A DNA stretch of 64,000 nucleotides from Streptomyces sp. CBMA152 (GCF_014596475.1 NZ_MECJ01000009.1:124001-188000); one strand, 5' to 3'. Shown: positions 8,265-17,060, counted from the stretch's first letter. Translations and numbers: made by a program. Notes: generated by a model not told the origin, from the sequence alone.

Positions 8265-9254
8265 TTACGGCGTCACCAGGATCTTCCGGCCGTGGCCCGC
8301 CTGGAACTGACCGAGCGCGGCAGCGTAGTCGGTCAGCGGAAGCCGGTCGCTGATGAAGACCTCCGGGTCGAGCACGCCCGTCGCGAAGAGCGCCGCCGCC
8401 CGCTCGAAGCTGTGCAGCACGGCCATCGAACCGGTGATGGTGATCTCCTGGTTGTAGATGCGGTACGGCTCGATGGTCGCCCGCGCGGCGTAGTCGGCCA
8501 CCCCGAACTGCAGGTAGGTACCACCCCGGGCCACCCTGCCGATGGCGTCCTGGATGGCCCGTTCACTGCCGGTGGCGTCGATGACGACGTCCCAGCCGCG
8601 CGGCCGGTCGAACTCGTCGGCCGTCGCAGCGGTGTGCGTACACCCCAGTTCCTTGGCCGTGGACAGTCGTCGTGGGTTGATGTCGACCACGTCGACGGTG
8701 GCTGCCCCGGTCCGCTTGGCCAGCTCCAGCATCATCAGCCCCATCGTGCCCGAGCCGTAGATCAGGACGTGGGAGGCCATCGGGGCGCGCAGGACGTCGT
8801 ACCCGCGCACCGCGCACGACAGTGGCTCGATCAGCACCGCGTCCTCGGTCCGTATGTGGTCGGGCAAGCGCACGCAGTTCGCGGCGGGGGCGAGGGCGAA
8901 CTCGGCCGCCGCACCCGAAGTGGTGACACCGATCGCCGCGTACCGCTCGCACAGGTTGTTACGGCCCAGACGGCAGTAGTGGCACTCGTTGCAGTAGAGG
9001 GAGGGGTCGACCGCGACCCGGTCGCCCACCGACAGCTCGTGGACCCCGGCGCCGACGGCGACGACCTCCCCCGCGAACTCATGGCCCGGCACCAGGGGCA
9101 GCGAGGGCGCGAACTCGCCCTGGAGGATATGGAGATCAGTGCCGCACAGACCGCACGCGGCAACCTGGACCACCACCTCCCGGAGGCCCGGAGCCGGATC
9201 GTCGACGGTCTCGATCGATACGGCTCCGGGAGCACTGATGACGGCGGCTTTCAC
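8265..9254 (-). CDS. Zinc-dependent medium-chain dehydrogenase, sorbitol/polyol dehydrogenase-like
   Basis: A 329-residue MDR-family alcohol dehydrogenase. Catalytic zinc ligands are visible (CGLCGTD with C37, GHE at 57-59, and E143 in LIEPLSC). The four-cysteine structural zinc loop is present (C88, C91, C94, C102). The Rossmann nucleotide-binding stretch is GSGTMGLM around 167-174. It most likely oxidises a polyol or sugar alcohol with NAD(P)+. The GTG start at 9254 gives a GTGA overlap with the upstream permease gene, so it is the last gene of the importer operon and probably acts on the imported substrate. It is convergent with the CIS operon, with only 14 bp between the stops. Confidence 0.9.
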   Translation of the reverse strand: MKAAVISAPGAVSIETVDDPAPGLREVVVQVAACGLCGTDLHILQGEFAPSLPLVPGHEFAGEVVAVGAGVHELSVGDRVAVDPSLYCNECHYCRLGRNNLCERYAAIGVTTSGAAAEFALAPAANCVRLPDHIRTEDAVLIEPLSCAVRGYDVLRAPMASHVLIYGSGTMGLMMLELAKRTGAATVDVVDINPRRLSTAKELGCTHTAATADEFDRPRGWDVVIDATGSERAIQDAIGRVARGGTYLQFGVADYAARATIEPYRIYNQEITITGSMAVLHSFERAAALFATGVLDPEVFISDRLPLTDYAAALGQFQAGHGRKILVTP

Positions 9255-10087
9255 TTGACGGCTCCCAGAGACAGGCCCTGGACCAGCTTGTCCTGGGCGG
9301 CGAACCCGGCGACGAGCACCGGTAGCGAGACACAGACGGCGGCGGCGCACACCTTGGCCAGGAACAGACCCTGGCTGGTGACGAACCCGGTGAGGAAGAC
9401 AGGTGCGGTACCGGCCACGACGCCGGTGAGCACGCGGGCGAACAACAGCTCGTTCCAGCTGAAGATGAAGGAGATCAACGCGGTCGCGGCGATGCCGGGC
9501 GCCGCCACCGGGCCGACGATGCGCACCAGGACGGTCGGCAGTCCGGCGCCGTCGATGGCAGCCGCCTCCAGGATCTCGACGGGCACCTCGGCGAGGAAGG
9601 ACCGCATCATCCACACGGCGACCGGCAGGTTCATCGAGGTGTAGAGGATGACCAGGAGCCAGATGTTGTCGAGCATTCCGGCGTTCTTGGCGATCAGGTA
9701 GACGGGCAGCAGGCCCGCGACGGCGGGCAGCATCTTCGTGGAGAGGAAGAAGAACAGCACGTCGGTCCACTTGCGGACGGGTTTGATGGACAGGGCGTAC
9801 GCGGCGGGGGTCGCGAGGGCCAGCACGAGCACGGTCGACATCACACTCGCGGTGAGGGAGTTGATGAGCGGCGGCCAGGGGCTGGCCCCGGTGCCGACGC
9901 CGAAGAACTCCCGGTAGCCCTGGAGGGTGAGGGCGGCGCCGACGCTCGGCGGGTTGGTCGCGGCGTCCGGTTCGGCGTGCAGGGAGGTCAGCACCATCCA
10001 GGCGAACGGCAGGAAGAAGAACAGACCGCAGGCCCAGGCGGCGATGCCCCAGGCGCCGCGGCGGACGGTTCGCGGGACAGAGGTCAC
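9251..10087 (-). CDS. ABC sugar/polyol transporter permease (MalG-like)
   Basis: A 278-residue integral membrane permease of the carbohydrate uptake (CUT1) type. There is an N-terminal helix (GIAAWACGLFFFLPFAWMVLTSL) and about five further hydrophobic segments. The EAA loop that contacts the ATPase is EILEAAAIDGAGLPTVLVRIVGPVAAPGI. The GTG at 10087 overlaps the partner permease stop by 4 bp; the longer open frame upstream is shadow. It would form a heterodimer with the adjacent permease. No ATPase gene is present in the operon; in Streptomyces such importers commonly share the MsiK ATPase encoded elsewhere. Confidence 0.92.
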   Translation of the reverse strand: MTSVPRTVRRGAWGIAAWACGLFFFLPFAWMVLTSLHAEPDAATNPPSVGAALTLQGYREFFGVGTGASPWPPLINSLTASVMSTVLVLALATPAAYALSIKPVRKWTDVLFFFLSTKMLPAVAGLLPVYLIAKNAGMLDNIWLLVILYTSMNLPVAVWMMRSFLAEVPVEILEAAAIDGAGLPTVLVRIVGPVAAPGIAATALISFIFSWNELLFARVLTGVVAGTAPVFLTGFVTSQGLFLAKVCAAAVCVSLPVLVAGFAAQDKLVQGLSLGAVK

Positions 10088-11040
10088 CTTGTCTCCTCTC
10101 GGAACAGGGAGGACACCGTGCGCAGGGCCAAGGTGGCGACGGCCATGGTGCAGGCGACGACGATGACGCCTTCGGCGGACGCCTGGCCGTAGTCGTGCGC
10201 CTGGTAGAAGGTCGCGTACACCGTGTAGGGGAGGTTGGCGGTGCCGAGGCCGCCGGAGGTGAGGGTGAAGACGGCGTCGAAGTTCTGCACCACGTAGATG
10301 CTGCCGAGCAGGGCGGCGAGCTCCAGATAGCGGCGCAGATGGGGAAAGGTGAGGTGGCGGAAGATCTGCGGGCCGCTGGCTCCGTCGACGCGGGCCGCCT
10401 CGACGATGTCCGGTGGGCGGCTCTGCAGCCCGGCGAGCAGGATGAGCATCATGAACGGGGTCCACTGCCAGATCAGCGACACCTCGACGGCGATGAGGGG
10501 GTTCGATGACATCCAGTCGGGCTGGGGGGCGTTGTCGCTGCCGAAGAGCTGCCACATCCAGGTCAGCGAGCCGTTGATGAACCCGTACGAGGCGTTGTAG
10601 AGGGCGTGCTTCCACAGCAGTGCGGAGGCGACCGGGACGACGAGGAAGGGGGCGATCAGCATCGTGCGGACGATGCCCCGGCCGGGGAACTTCCGGTCGA
10701 GGAGCAGGGCGAGCCCCAGCCCGAGGAGCAGGCTGACCAGGACGACGGCGGCGGTCAGGACCACGGTGGTCTGGATCGAGGACCGCAGGTCGGGGTCGGT
10801 GAAAGCGGCCTTGTAGTTGGCGAGGCCGCCGAACGCGCGCCGGTCCGGTTCGAGCGCGTTCCACCGCATGAAGGAGATCACCAGGGTTCCCACGAAGGGG
10901 AGTTGGGTGACCACGACGAGGAACACCAGGGCGGGCAGCAGGGGGGCGCGGCGGGCCCAGGCACCTCGCGGGCGCGCAGCGGTGCGGGACGCGGGTGGCC
11001 GGGCGCGACGGGTGGGCCGGGCCACGGGCGGGGCGGCCAT
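10084..11040 (-). CDS. ABC sugar/polyol transporter permease (MalF-like)
   Basis: A 318-residue MalF-type permease. It has a basic, Pro/Arg-rich N-terminal tail, then a first membrane helix (LLPALVFLVVVTQLPFVGTLVIS) and a conserved EAA loop (DIVEAARVDGASGPQIFRHLTFPHLR). It starts one base before the binding-protein stop region (11040 versus 11042) and overlaps the second permease by 4 bp. This gives the classic order binding protein, permease, permease. The substrate cannot be read from the sequence; the neighbouring sorbitol-dehydrogenase-like enzyme points to a polyol. Confidence 0.92.
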   Translation of the reverse strand: MAAPPVARPTRRARPPASRTAARPRGAWARRAPLLPALVFLVVVTQLPFVGTLVISFMRWNALEPDRRAFGGLANYKAAFTDPDLRSSIQTTVVLTAAVVLVSLLLGLGLALLLDRKFPGRGIVRTMLIAPFLVVPVASALLWKHALYNASYGFINGSLTWMWQLFGSDNAPQPDWMSSNPLIAVEVSLIWQWTPFMMLILLAGLQSRPPDIVEAARVDGASGPQIFRHLTFPHLRRYLELAALLGSIYVVQNFDAVFTLTSGGLGTANLPYTVYATFYQAHDYGQASAEGVIVVACTMAVATLALRTVSSLFREETR

Positions 11041-11041
11041 G

Positions 11042-12394
11042 TCAGTGCCCCCTGTGCTTGTCGGCGACCGCCTCGGCCCGGCTCTGGCCGTTCTTCAAGG
11101 CGTCCGCGACGCTGGTCTTCCCGGCGATGGCGGCGCTGATCTGCTGGGACACCCGTGTGCCCAGGTCGGTGAACTCGGGGATGGTGACGAACTGGATGCC
11201 GGGCGCGGGCCTGGCCTGCACCCCGGGGTTCAGCGGGTCGACGGCGGTCAGCGCGTCCTTGGTCGCGGTGGCGAACGCCCGGGCCGCGGCGACGTACTGG
11301 GGGTTGGCGTACGTCGACGTCCGTTTGCCCGCAGGAACCCTGGACCAGCCGAGCTGCTGCCCGACCAGGTTCTCGTAGCCCTTGCCGGAGGCCCAGGAGA
11401 TGAACTTCCAGGCGTCGTCCTGGTGTTGGCTCGCCTTCTGCAGGCCCCACGCCCAGGTGTAGAGCCAGCCGGAGCTCTTGGTCCGCTCGACCGGCGCGGG
11501 CACGTATCCGATCTTGCCCGCGACGGGCGAGCCGGCGGCTTCGAGGGCTCCGGCGGCGGAGGTGGCGTCGTACCACATGGCCACCTTGCCCTGCGTCATG
11601 TCGTTGAGGCACTCGGTGAAGCCCGCCTGCGGGGCACCCGCCTCGCCGTGCGAACGGACCAGGTCCACATAGAACTGGACCGCCTTGGTGAATTCGGGGC
11701 TGTCCACCTTGGGCGTCCAGTCCTTGTCGAACCAGGTGCCGCCCATGGTGTTCACGACGGTGGTGACCGGCGCCATCACCTCGCCCCAGCCGGGCTGGCC
11801 GCGCAGGCAGACGCCCTTCATGCCGGGCTGCGCCCCGTCGGCCTTGGCCGCGAGGTCGGCGACCTGGGTCCAGGTGGGGTGCTCGGGCATGGTGAGGTTC
11901 TTCGCCGCGAAGACGTCCTTGCGGTACATGAGGAAGGACGATTCGCCGTAGAAGGGTTCGGCGTATATCTGCCCGTCGGCGGTCAGGGACTGCTGGATGG
12001 CGGGGAGGATGTCGCCCTGGTCGAAGCCGACGTCGCCTTTCGCCCGGTCGGTGAGCGGGGAGAGCCACTTGTTCTTCGCGTAGATCGGCGCCTCGTAGTT
12101 GCTGACGGTGGCGATGTCGTACTGCCCGGCCTGGCTCGCGAAGTCCTGGCTGATCTTGTCCCGTACGTCGTTCTCGGGCAGCACGGTGAAGTTGACCTTG
12201 ATCCCGGTGGACTTCGTGAAGTGGTCGGCGGTCAGCTTCTGCAAGTCGACCATCTGCGGGTTGTTCACCATCAGCACGTTGATGGAGTGCGAGCCGGAGC
12301 CGCCGCCCGTGCCGCCGGCGCCGGAGCAGGCGGCGAGCAGCGCGCCCGACAGTCCCATGGCCGTTGCGGCCGCGATACGCCTGGTAGTCGCCAT
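11042..12394 (-). CDS. Extracellular solute-binding lipoprotein, family 1 (sugar/polyol)
   Basis: A 450-residue lipoprotein. The signal peptide (MATTRRIAAATAMGLSGALL) ends in a LAAC lipobox, with lipidated Cys23. A mature family-1 binding protein follows (INVLMVNNPQMVDLQKLTADHF, YDIATVSNYEAPIYAKNKWL, DVFAAKNLTMPEHPTWTQVADLA, KVAMWYDATSAAGALEA). It captures the substrate outside the membrane and hands it to the two permeases. An AGGAAAGG ribosome site precedes the ATG. An 83-bp gap separates it from the upstream DeoR gene and probably holds a promoter, so the transport genes may have their own transcript. Confidence 0.92.
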   Translation of the reverse strand: MATTRRIAAATAMGLSGALLAACSGAGGTGGGSGSHSINVLMVNNPQMVDLQKLTADHFTKSTGIKVNFTVLPENDVRDKISQDFASQAGQYDIATVSNYEAPIYAKNKWLSPLTDRAKGDVGFDQGDILPAIQQSLTADGQIYAEPFYGESSFLMYRKDVFAAKNLTMPEHPTWTQVADLAAKADGAQPGMKGVCLRGQPGWGEVMAPVTTVVNTMGGTWFDKDWTPKVDSPEFTKAVQFYVDLVRSHGEAGAPQAGFTECLNDMTQGKVAMWYDATSAAGALEAAGSPVAGKIGYVPAPVERTKSSGWLYTWAWGLQKASQHQDDAWKFISWASGKGYENLVGQQLGWSRVPAGKRTSTYANPQYVAAARAFATATKDALTAVDPLNPGVQARPAPGIQFVTIPEFTDLGTRVSQQISAAIAGKTSVADALKNGQSRAEAVADKHRGH

Positions 12395-12477
12395 GCTGGA
12401 TCAGCCTTTCCTGTGTTGAAGCGCCCATTCCAAGACTGTCGCTGTGCGGTCGGCCTCCCGAGCGGGTGAACCGATGG

Positions 12478-13239
12478 TCAGACGCGGACCACCTGGGGGC
12501 CGAGCAGCGAGTACCGGTGGGCCTCGCCGATGGAGAGGCCGGTGTCGGTGATGATCGTCTCGAAGTCGGAGACCTCGGCGAAGCGGCAGAAGCTGCTCGC
12601 CCCGAACTTGCCATGGTGGCCCATGAAGACACGCCGCCGGGACACGGCCAGGGCCTTCGCCTTGACGTCCGCGACCGCCGGATCGGGCGTGGTGAGCCCG
12701 AACTCCCTGGAGATGCCGTTGGACCCCAGATAGGCCAGATCGATGACGAAGCCGGAGAGCATCGCCGAGGCCCACGGTCCGACGCTGGCCAGCGTCCGGG
12801 CGCGCACCCGTCCACCGAGGAGCAGCACCGTGGTGTTGGCCGAGTCGGCGATCGCCGCGGCCGTCGACAGCGAGGCGGTCACCACGGTCAGCGGACGGTC
12901 GGTGGGCAGCAGCGCGGCAAGGATCTGGGGGGTGTACCCCTCGTCCACGAAGACGGTCTCCGCTCCCCCCAGCCGCTTGACGGCCTCGGCCGCTATGCGG
13001 CGCTTGTTCTCCACGTGCAGGGTGACCCGCTGGGCGAGGTTGGTCTCGAAGCCCGCGCTCTCCACCGGGTAGGCCCCGCCGTGCGTGCGGCGCACCAGGC
13101 CGCGGCGCTCCAGCTCGCTCAGATCACGCCGGATCGTCTCGGGGGCGACCCCGAAGACCGCCGCCACGCCCGCGACTTCGACGCGGCCTTCCTGGCGTGC
13201 CAGGGTCAGGAGTCTTTGGTGCCGCTCTTCCGAACGCAT
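12478..13239 (-). CDS. DeoR/GlpR-family transcriptional regulator
   Basis: A 253-residue DeoR-family repressor. The N-terminal helix-turn-helix (residues ~13-57: VEVAGVAAVFGVAPETIRRDLSELERRGLVRRTHGGA) is textbook. The rest is the sugar-phosphate-sensing domain (IAAEAVKRL, TVFVDEGYTPQILAALL, TVVTASLSTAAAIADS, VLLLGGRVRARTLASVGPWA, DLAYLGSNGISREFGLTTPDPAVADVK). It very likely represses the downstream polyol uptake operon until a phosphorylated sugar intermediate accumulates. Inverted repeats just upstream of its start (13260-13287) are candidate operators. Confidence 0.92.
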   Translation of the reverse strand: MRSEERHQRLLTLARQEGRVEVAGVAAVFGVAPETIRRDLSELERRGLVRRTHGGAYPVESAGFETNLAQRVTLHVENKRRIAAEAVKRLGGAETVFVDEGYTPQILAALLPTDRPLTVVTASLSTAAAIADSANTTVLLLGGRVRARTLASVGPWASAMLSGFVIDLAYLGSNGISREFGLTTPDPAVADVKAKALAVSRRRVFMGHHGKFGASSFCRFAEVSDFETIITDTGLSIGEAHRYSLLGPQVVRV

Positions 13240-13259
13240 GTCACCTCCTGCCCTTCACC

Positions 13260-13287
13260 GCCCGTTCGGGCATTCGACGTCCGAATG
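13260..13287. promoter_or_regulatory. Candidate operator upstream of the DeoR gene
   Basis: Two adjacent inverted repeats lie 21-48 bp upstream of the DeoR start. One is GCCCG-TT-CGGGC (13260-13271). The other is CATTCG-ACGTC-CGAATG (13271-13287). Their position suits autoregulation by the DeoR repressor. No binding site is known for this protein, so the assignment rests on symmetry and location. Confidence 0.4.
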
Positions 13288-13837
13288 GGCCCGCCAAGAT
13301 TTATACCGCTGCCACGCACCGTCACACCTGCCCGTTCACAGCCCTCACTCGCCCACCTCTGCCCGTTTCTGATCGACTCAACGCCCCTCTGAACAGGCCG
13401 GGTTGGCAGATCCTGCCGCACGGCTGCCCGGCCGGGCCGCAGGGGTGGCCGAATCGGGCCGCAGAAGTGCAGCCCGATGAACCACTTCCGGGCGAAGCCC
13501 GGCCCCGTCCACGTAGGGTCGCTCGAATCCGGGAACGACGCTCGACCGGTGCCCGGCTCCGCGCCCGATTCGGCGGTGACCGGCCGGCCACCGGACGGCA
13601 ATCGGGCATCCGTATGCGCGATTCGGGCACCGCAGACGCCACCCGGGCCCTCACCAGACCAGTCGGCGGCCCGCTCAAGCAAGCCCAATCAGTCAGAGTC
13701 GGTCGCAATGCGCATCGGAACGGGCCCGTTCGGTCTGCCCGTTTGGGCATACAACTTGTCCTGTCGCTCCGTGTGACAGGTGCGTCCTGTCGGTTCTGAG
13801 CGATCCCTGACACCAGGAGTGCACGGAGGCGATCGCC
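13288..13837. other. Intergenic region between divergent DeoR and ECF sigma genes
   Basis: About 550 bp without a convincing gene; open frames here have no recognisable domain. It is rich in GCCCGTT/GGGC words, including perfect or near-perfect palindromes at 13719-13730 (AACGGG-CCCGTT) and 13736-13749 (TGCCC-GTTT-GGGCA). These resemble the GCCCGTTCGGGC palindrome next to the DeoR start. It must hold promoters for both divergent genes. Confidence 0.5.
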
Positions 13838-14386
13838 ATGCCCGAACTGCTCCCCCGCACCGCGTTCCGGTCCGCCGAACCCACCGAGGAGTTCCTGCGG
13901 GCCCTCTACGAACGGCACGGCTCCGTGCTCCAGCACTTCGCGGCACGGATGCTGGGCGGGGACTGGCACCGCGCCGAGGACGTGCTCCAGGAGGCGGCGA
14001 TCCGCGCCTGGCAGCATGCCGCCGAGCTCGACCCCACGGCGGAGGAGCTGCGGCCCTGGCTGTTCCACGTCGTACGGAACCTGGTGATCGACGGATACCG
14101 GGGGCGCGGGGCACGGCCGCAGGAGGCCGGGGAGCCGGACATCGCGCATCATCCCGTCCCGGACGGCGTGGACCACGCGCTCACCGCCCAGGTCGTCGTC
14201 GACGCGATGCGCGACCTCGCCCCGTTCCAGCGCGAAGTCCTGCTGCACGTCTACTACATGGGCCGCAGCGTGAGCCAGACGGCACGCGTGCTCGGCGTAC
14301 CGCCCGGGACGGTCAAGTCACGCACGCACTACGCGATAAGAGCCCTGCGGACGGGCCTCAACAACCGTGGCGTACACACCACCTGA
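13838..14386 (+). CDS. ECF-type RNA polymerase sigma factor
   Basis: A 182-residue sigma-70 family protein with ECF architecture. Region 2 spans residues ~15-90 (EFLRALYERHGSVLQHFAARML, WHRAEDVLQEAAIRAWQ, RPWLFHVVRNLVIDGYR). Region 4 spans ~120-175 (DAMRDLAPFQREVLLHVYYMGRSVSQTARVLGVPPGTVKSR). Regions 1 and 3 are absent. The ATG at 13838 follows a GGAGG-type site. No anti-sigma factor or zinc-finger partner is encoded next to it, so its control and regulon cannot be inferred from context. The linker between domains is rich in acidic and His residues, as in SigL/SigK-like actinobacterial ECFs. Confidence 0.92.
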   Translation: MPELLPRTAFRSAEPTEEFLRALYERHGSVLQHFAARMLGGDWHRAEDVLQEAAIRAWQHAAELDPTAEELRPWLFHVVRNLVIDGYRGRGARPQEAGEPDIAHHPVPDGVDHALTAQVVVDAMRDLAPFQREVLLHVYYMGRSVSQTARVLGVPPGTVKSRTHYAIRALRTGLNNRGVHTT

Positions 14387-14515
14387 CGGAACATCACGCG
14401 ATGCTCCCGGTGCACCCCCGCCCATGGACGACGATGCACCAACCCAGCGGGCGCGGCACAGCAGCTGAAGTGGCCAGGCGAAGCCCAGTACTCAAGATCG
14501 CTTAGCATTTTGAGC

Positions 14516-14932
14516 ATGCGTATCGATGGCATCTCTCCCTGGCTTGATGAGCATGGTGCCAGTGCGGGGTCAGTGGCTCTCTCCGCCGAGTTCGACGCGT
14601 ACCTGTGCACGCTCCCGTGGGCAGGATCGGGCATCGACTGGCGGGAGCTCCCGCACCGTTCGCTTGCACTGGGTGGTGTCTCCGACGATGAGGCCGTGGA
14701 GTGGGCCCGGCAGACACCGATGGCCCTGCACGATCACGTGCTGGTGATCGACTCGGCTTCCGAACCGGGAGCGGTGTGCCGCTTCGAGGACGCGGTAAGG
14801 GACTTCGAACTGCTCTCCAACCGCCCGGAACTGTACATGTGCGGCGTCGACCTCGTGGACGGCGAAGCACGGCCGGTGCACCACCACTTCATCGAGCGAC
14901 GATCCTTCATGACTCTCCACGCCCACCTCTGA
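14516..14932 (+). CDS. Hypothetical protein, soluble, His-rich C-terminus
   Basis: A 138-residue protein without a signal peptide, membrane segment or family I recognise. It has an acidic, aromatic character (SPWLDEHG, PWAGSGIDWREL, HDHVLVIDSASEPGA) and ends in a His-rich stretch (VHHHFIERRSFMTLHAHL). The ATG at 14516 is preferred; a TTG two codons upstream is possible. Codon usage is GC3-rich enough to be a genuine gene. It stands alone, 129 bp after the sigma factor gene. Small solitary acidic proteins like this can be immunity proteins, but nothing here proves that. Confidence 0.6.
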   Translation: MRIDGISPWLDEHGASAGSVALSAEFDAYLCTLPWAGSGIDWRELPHRSLALGGVSDDEAVEWARQTPMALHDHVLVIDSASEPGAVCRFEDAVRDFELLSNRPELYMCGVDLVDGEARPVHHHFIERRSFMTLHAHL

Positions 14933-15179
14933 GTACAGGAGCTCTTAAGGCAAGGACAGCCGGGGTCACGGTGGGAGCGGCTCCAACCCGACGCATACCC
15001 GGGACGGCCCGGCGGCCTGACGGGTGCGGGCAGAACTCCGCGGGGGTCCACACCTGCTACCCGCGGCAATGTCGCGGATGAGGCAGTCAGAGGTCGGCGC
15101 CAGCGCATCGATGTGGTGCGGCGGGTGGGCGCCGCACCACGGCCGACTTTCCCGGCTGGTCTGGCGGGATCACCTCGAC
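14933..15179. other. Non-coding spacer
   Basis: No gene with recognisable domains, ribosome site or consistent codon bias is visible here. It is followed by the possible secreted-protein remnant and then another ~400 bp (15641-16049) that also holds no convincing gene. Confidence 0.4.
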
Positions 15180-15640
15180 TCACCGATGCGCCCCAATTCC
15201 AGCCGGTGCAGAAGATGGCCTGTCCCGGCGCCTGGCCGCAGGTCCGGAAGGAGGCGTGGTCGAGTTTCGGCATGGCCCAGGTCCAGCGGTCGTTGGGGCC
15301 CTGGCTTCCGTCGACCGTCCAGTAGCCGCACTGGCGGTGGCTGTGCGGGGGGACGTGTCCGTCGTCCGACCAGTCGAGCCATACCGAGGTGCCCCGCGGA
15401 GCACTGGTGACTCTGGCCCAGACGACGGTAGCGGTGCTGTTGCAGTTCACGCCGTTGCTGAGGTGGACATGGGCATAACCGGTGCCCAGATAGTGGTCGT
15501 CCACGACCCGATCCGCAGGCCACGGAGCCGGTAGAAGGGCAAGCAACGCCCGCTTCGGAGGTACTCGCGGGCACAGCGAGCACGACGAACGACGTCACAA
15601 CCGCCGTGGCTCGATGGGTTGCTGAACACGCTATGGGCCG
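15180..15640 (-). pseudogene. Possible frameshifted small secreted protein
   Basis: On the - strand one frame contains a signal-peptide-like run (TAVVTSFVVLAVPASTSEAG, near 15600-15560). A second frame downstream encodes what looks like a mature exported domain rich in Cys and Trp (GYAHVHLSNGVNCNSTATVVWARV, TSVWLDWSDDGH, CGYWTVDG, CGQAPGQAIFCTGWNWG). The two parts are in different frames near 15550, so if they belong together the gene is broken by a frameshift or carries a sequencing error. I see no other gene between 14933 and 16049. Confidence 0.35.
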
Positions 15641-16049
15641 CGGCCGAAGGGGCGCCGGATCCGGGTTCAGGCTTCCAGTCCCCGTGGCCGCCGCTCGCTC
15701 TGATTCGGCCGGAACTGAATCAGCGGTATCAGGGACATATCCTCTTGGACGTCGTCGGCCTGGGCGGACGGGAGCCGTGCGGCCGGTACGGGGGGCGACA
15801 TGTCCCCCGGAGCGGCGAGGAGAACGTGGACCTGTCCTGAAACCGGTCCGGGCCTGACAGGAGCGACGACGCCTTCGCGGTCCCCGCCGTGCTGAAGGCG
15901 AGTCCGTACGCCACGGACACGGATTCATCCCCCCGAGGCGACGCGGATCCAGCACCGGTGTGCTGTGGTGACGAGTCGACTTGATTCGACCTGGCCGCGA
16001 CCTCGCCGTGTGGGGAGGATCTCCTGCGACTGAGCAGTACGGGGGAGTC

Positions 16050-17060
16050 GTGGCCTATCGCATTCACTTCACGCTTCAGGATCTGGCCCGTACACGGGTG
16101 TCCGAGGCCGCGCTGCCACTGCTTGAGCTGGAACTGGCGGTACGTGCCCTGCAGGACCGCAGCCAGCCGACGCGGCTGGACGCCTGGCGGCGACAGTCCC
16201 GCGCGGCGATGTCCGAGCAGGCCCGCATGGCTCTGTCTCTCATGCCCGCCGTCGGCTCCACGCCCGACTTCCTCAGCCCGACCCAGGCCGGCACCCCCGA
16301 GGAAGTTCTGGAACACGTGCGAGCCACGTCCCGCAAACAGATCCAGGTGGATCTGGCGGACGTGGCGATGCACAACAGTGTCCCCGCGTGGGCCCGCCAC
16401 CTGGCGGATGATGCGTCGCTGTTCAACGAGGTCTGCGCCGGGCTCAGCCAGCTCCACGGCATCCTGCTCGGCCCGCTGTGGCCCCGGCTCAACACCCACT
16501 TCATGGCCGACCGGACCGTGCGTTCACGCCAGCTCCTCACCGGCGGCGTCGAGGAGTTGCTGGCCCGTGCCAACCCGCGGTGGATCCGATGGAATCCGCC
16601 GGTGCTGGAGATCAGGATGATCAACGGGGCCGACCGAGACCTCCATTTGGAAGGGGAGGGCGTCACGCTGGTGCCGTCGGCTTTCTGTACGCGCACCATC
16701 GTCATTTCGCCCGCGCCTGTCTTCATCACGTATCCCGCCCTCCTCGACGAACCGCTGCGCCGGTTCACAGCACTCGCCCCTGATCCGACCCCCTCCACGG
16801 CGGCGGTGCCGGCCCTGCTGGGCCGCACGCGGGCATCGGTGCTGAACGCCATCGCCGAACACCCCGGCTGCTCCACAAAGGAGCTGGCCACGCTCGCCGC
16901 GATCGCGCCCGCCAGCGCCAGCGAGCACGCCACCGTCCTTCGCGAAGCCGGACTGATCCGAACCCTGCGACACCGCAACACCGCTCTCCACAGCCCCACC
17001 CCACTCGGAATGGCCCTTCTCAACACCGGGTCGGGCCGCTTCCCGGTGGGATCGCCATGA
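16050..17060 (+). CDS. ArsR-type winged-helix transcriptional regulator (long form)
   Basis: A 336-residue regulator. The N-terminal ~250 residues form a Streptomyces-type effector domain (AYRIHFTLQDLARTRVSEAALPLLELELAVRALQ, HVRATSRKQIQVDL, PPVLEIRMINGADRDLHLEGEGVTLVPSAFC). The C-terminal ArsR-like winged helix spans ~255-325 (LLGRTRASVLNAIAEHPGCSTKELATLAAIAPASASEHATVLREAGLIRTLRH). The GTG at 16050 is chosen because homologous sequence begins with AYRIHFT; the longer frame from 15981 adds non-homologous residues. It is transcribed alone, so its targets are unknown. It carries no metal-binding cysteine cluster and is probably not a metal sensor. Confidence 0.85.
   Translation: MAYRIHFTLQDLARTRVSEAALPLLELELAVRALQDRSQPTRLDAWRRQSRAAMSEQARMALSLMPAVGSTPDFLSPTQAGTPEEVLEHVRATSRKQIQVDLADVAMHNSVPAWARHLADDASLFNEVCAGLSQLHGILLGPLWPRLNTHFMADRTVRSRQLLTGGVEELLARANPRWIRWNPPVLEIRMINGADRDLHLEGEGVTLVPSAFCTRTIVISPAPVFITYPALLDEPLRRFTALAPDPTPSTAAVPALLGRTRASVLNAIAEHPGCSTKELATLAAIAPASASEHATVLREAGLIRTLRHRNTALHSPTPLGMALLNTGSGRFPVGSP

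Noticed and set aside
7050-9644. 864-residue + strand frame spanning the CIS anchor gene and the dehydrogenase
   Set aside because: Crosses a real stop in another frame and the antisense of a well-supported enzyme; composition is shadow-like.
10817-12469. 550-residue + strand frame opposite the binding protein
   Set aside because: Antisense to a lipoprotein with a clear lipobox and family motifs.
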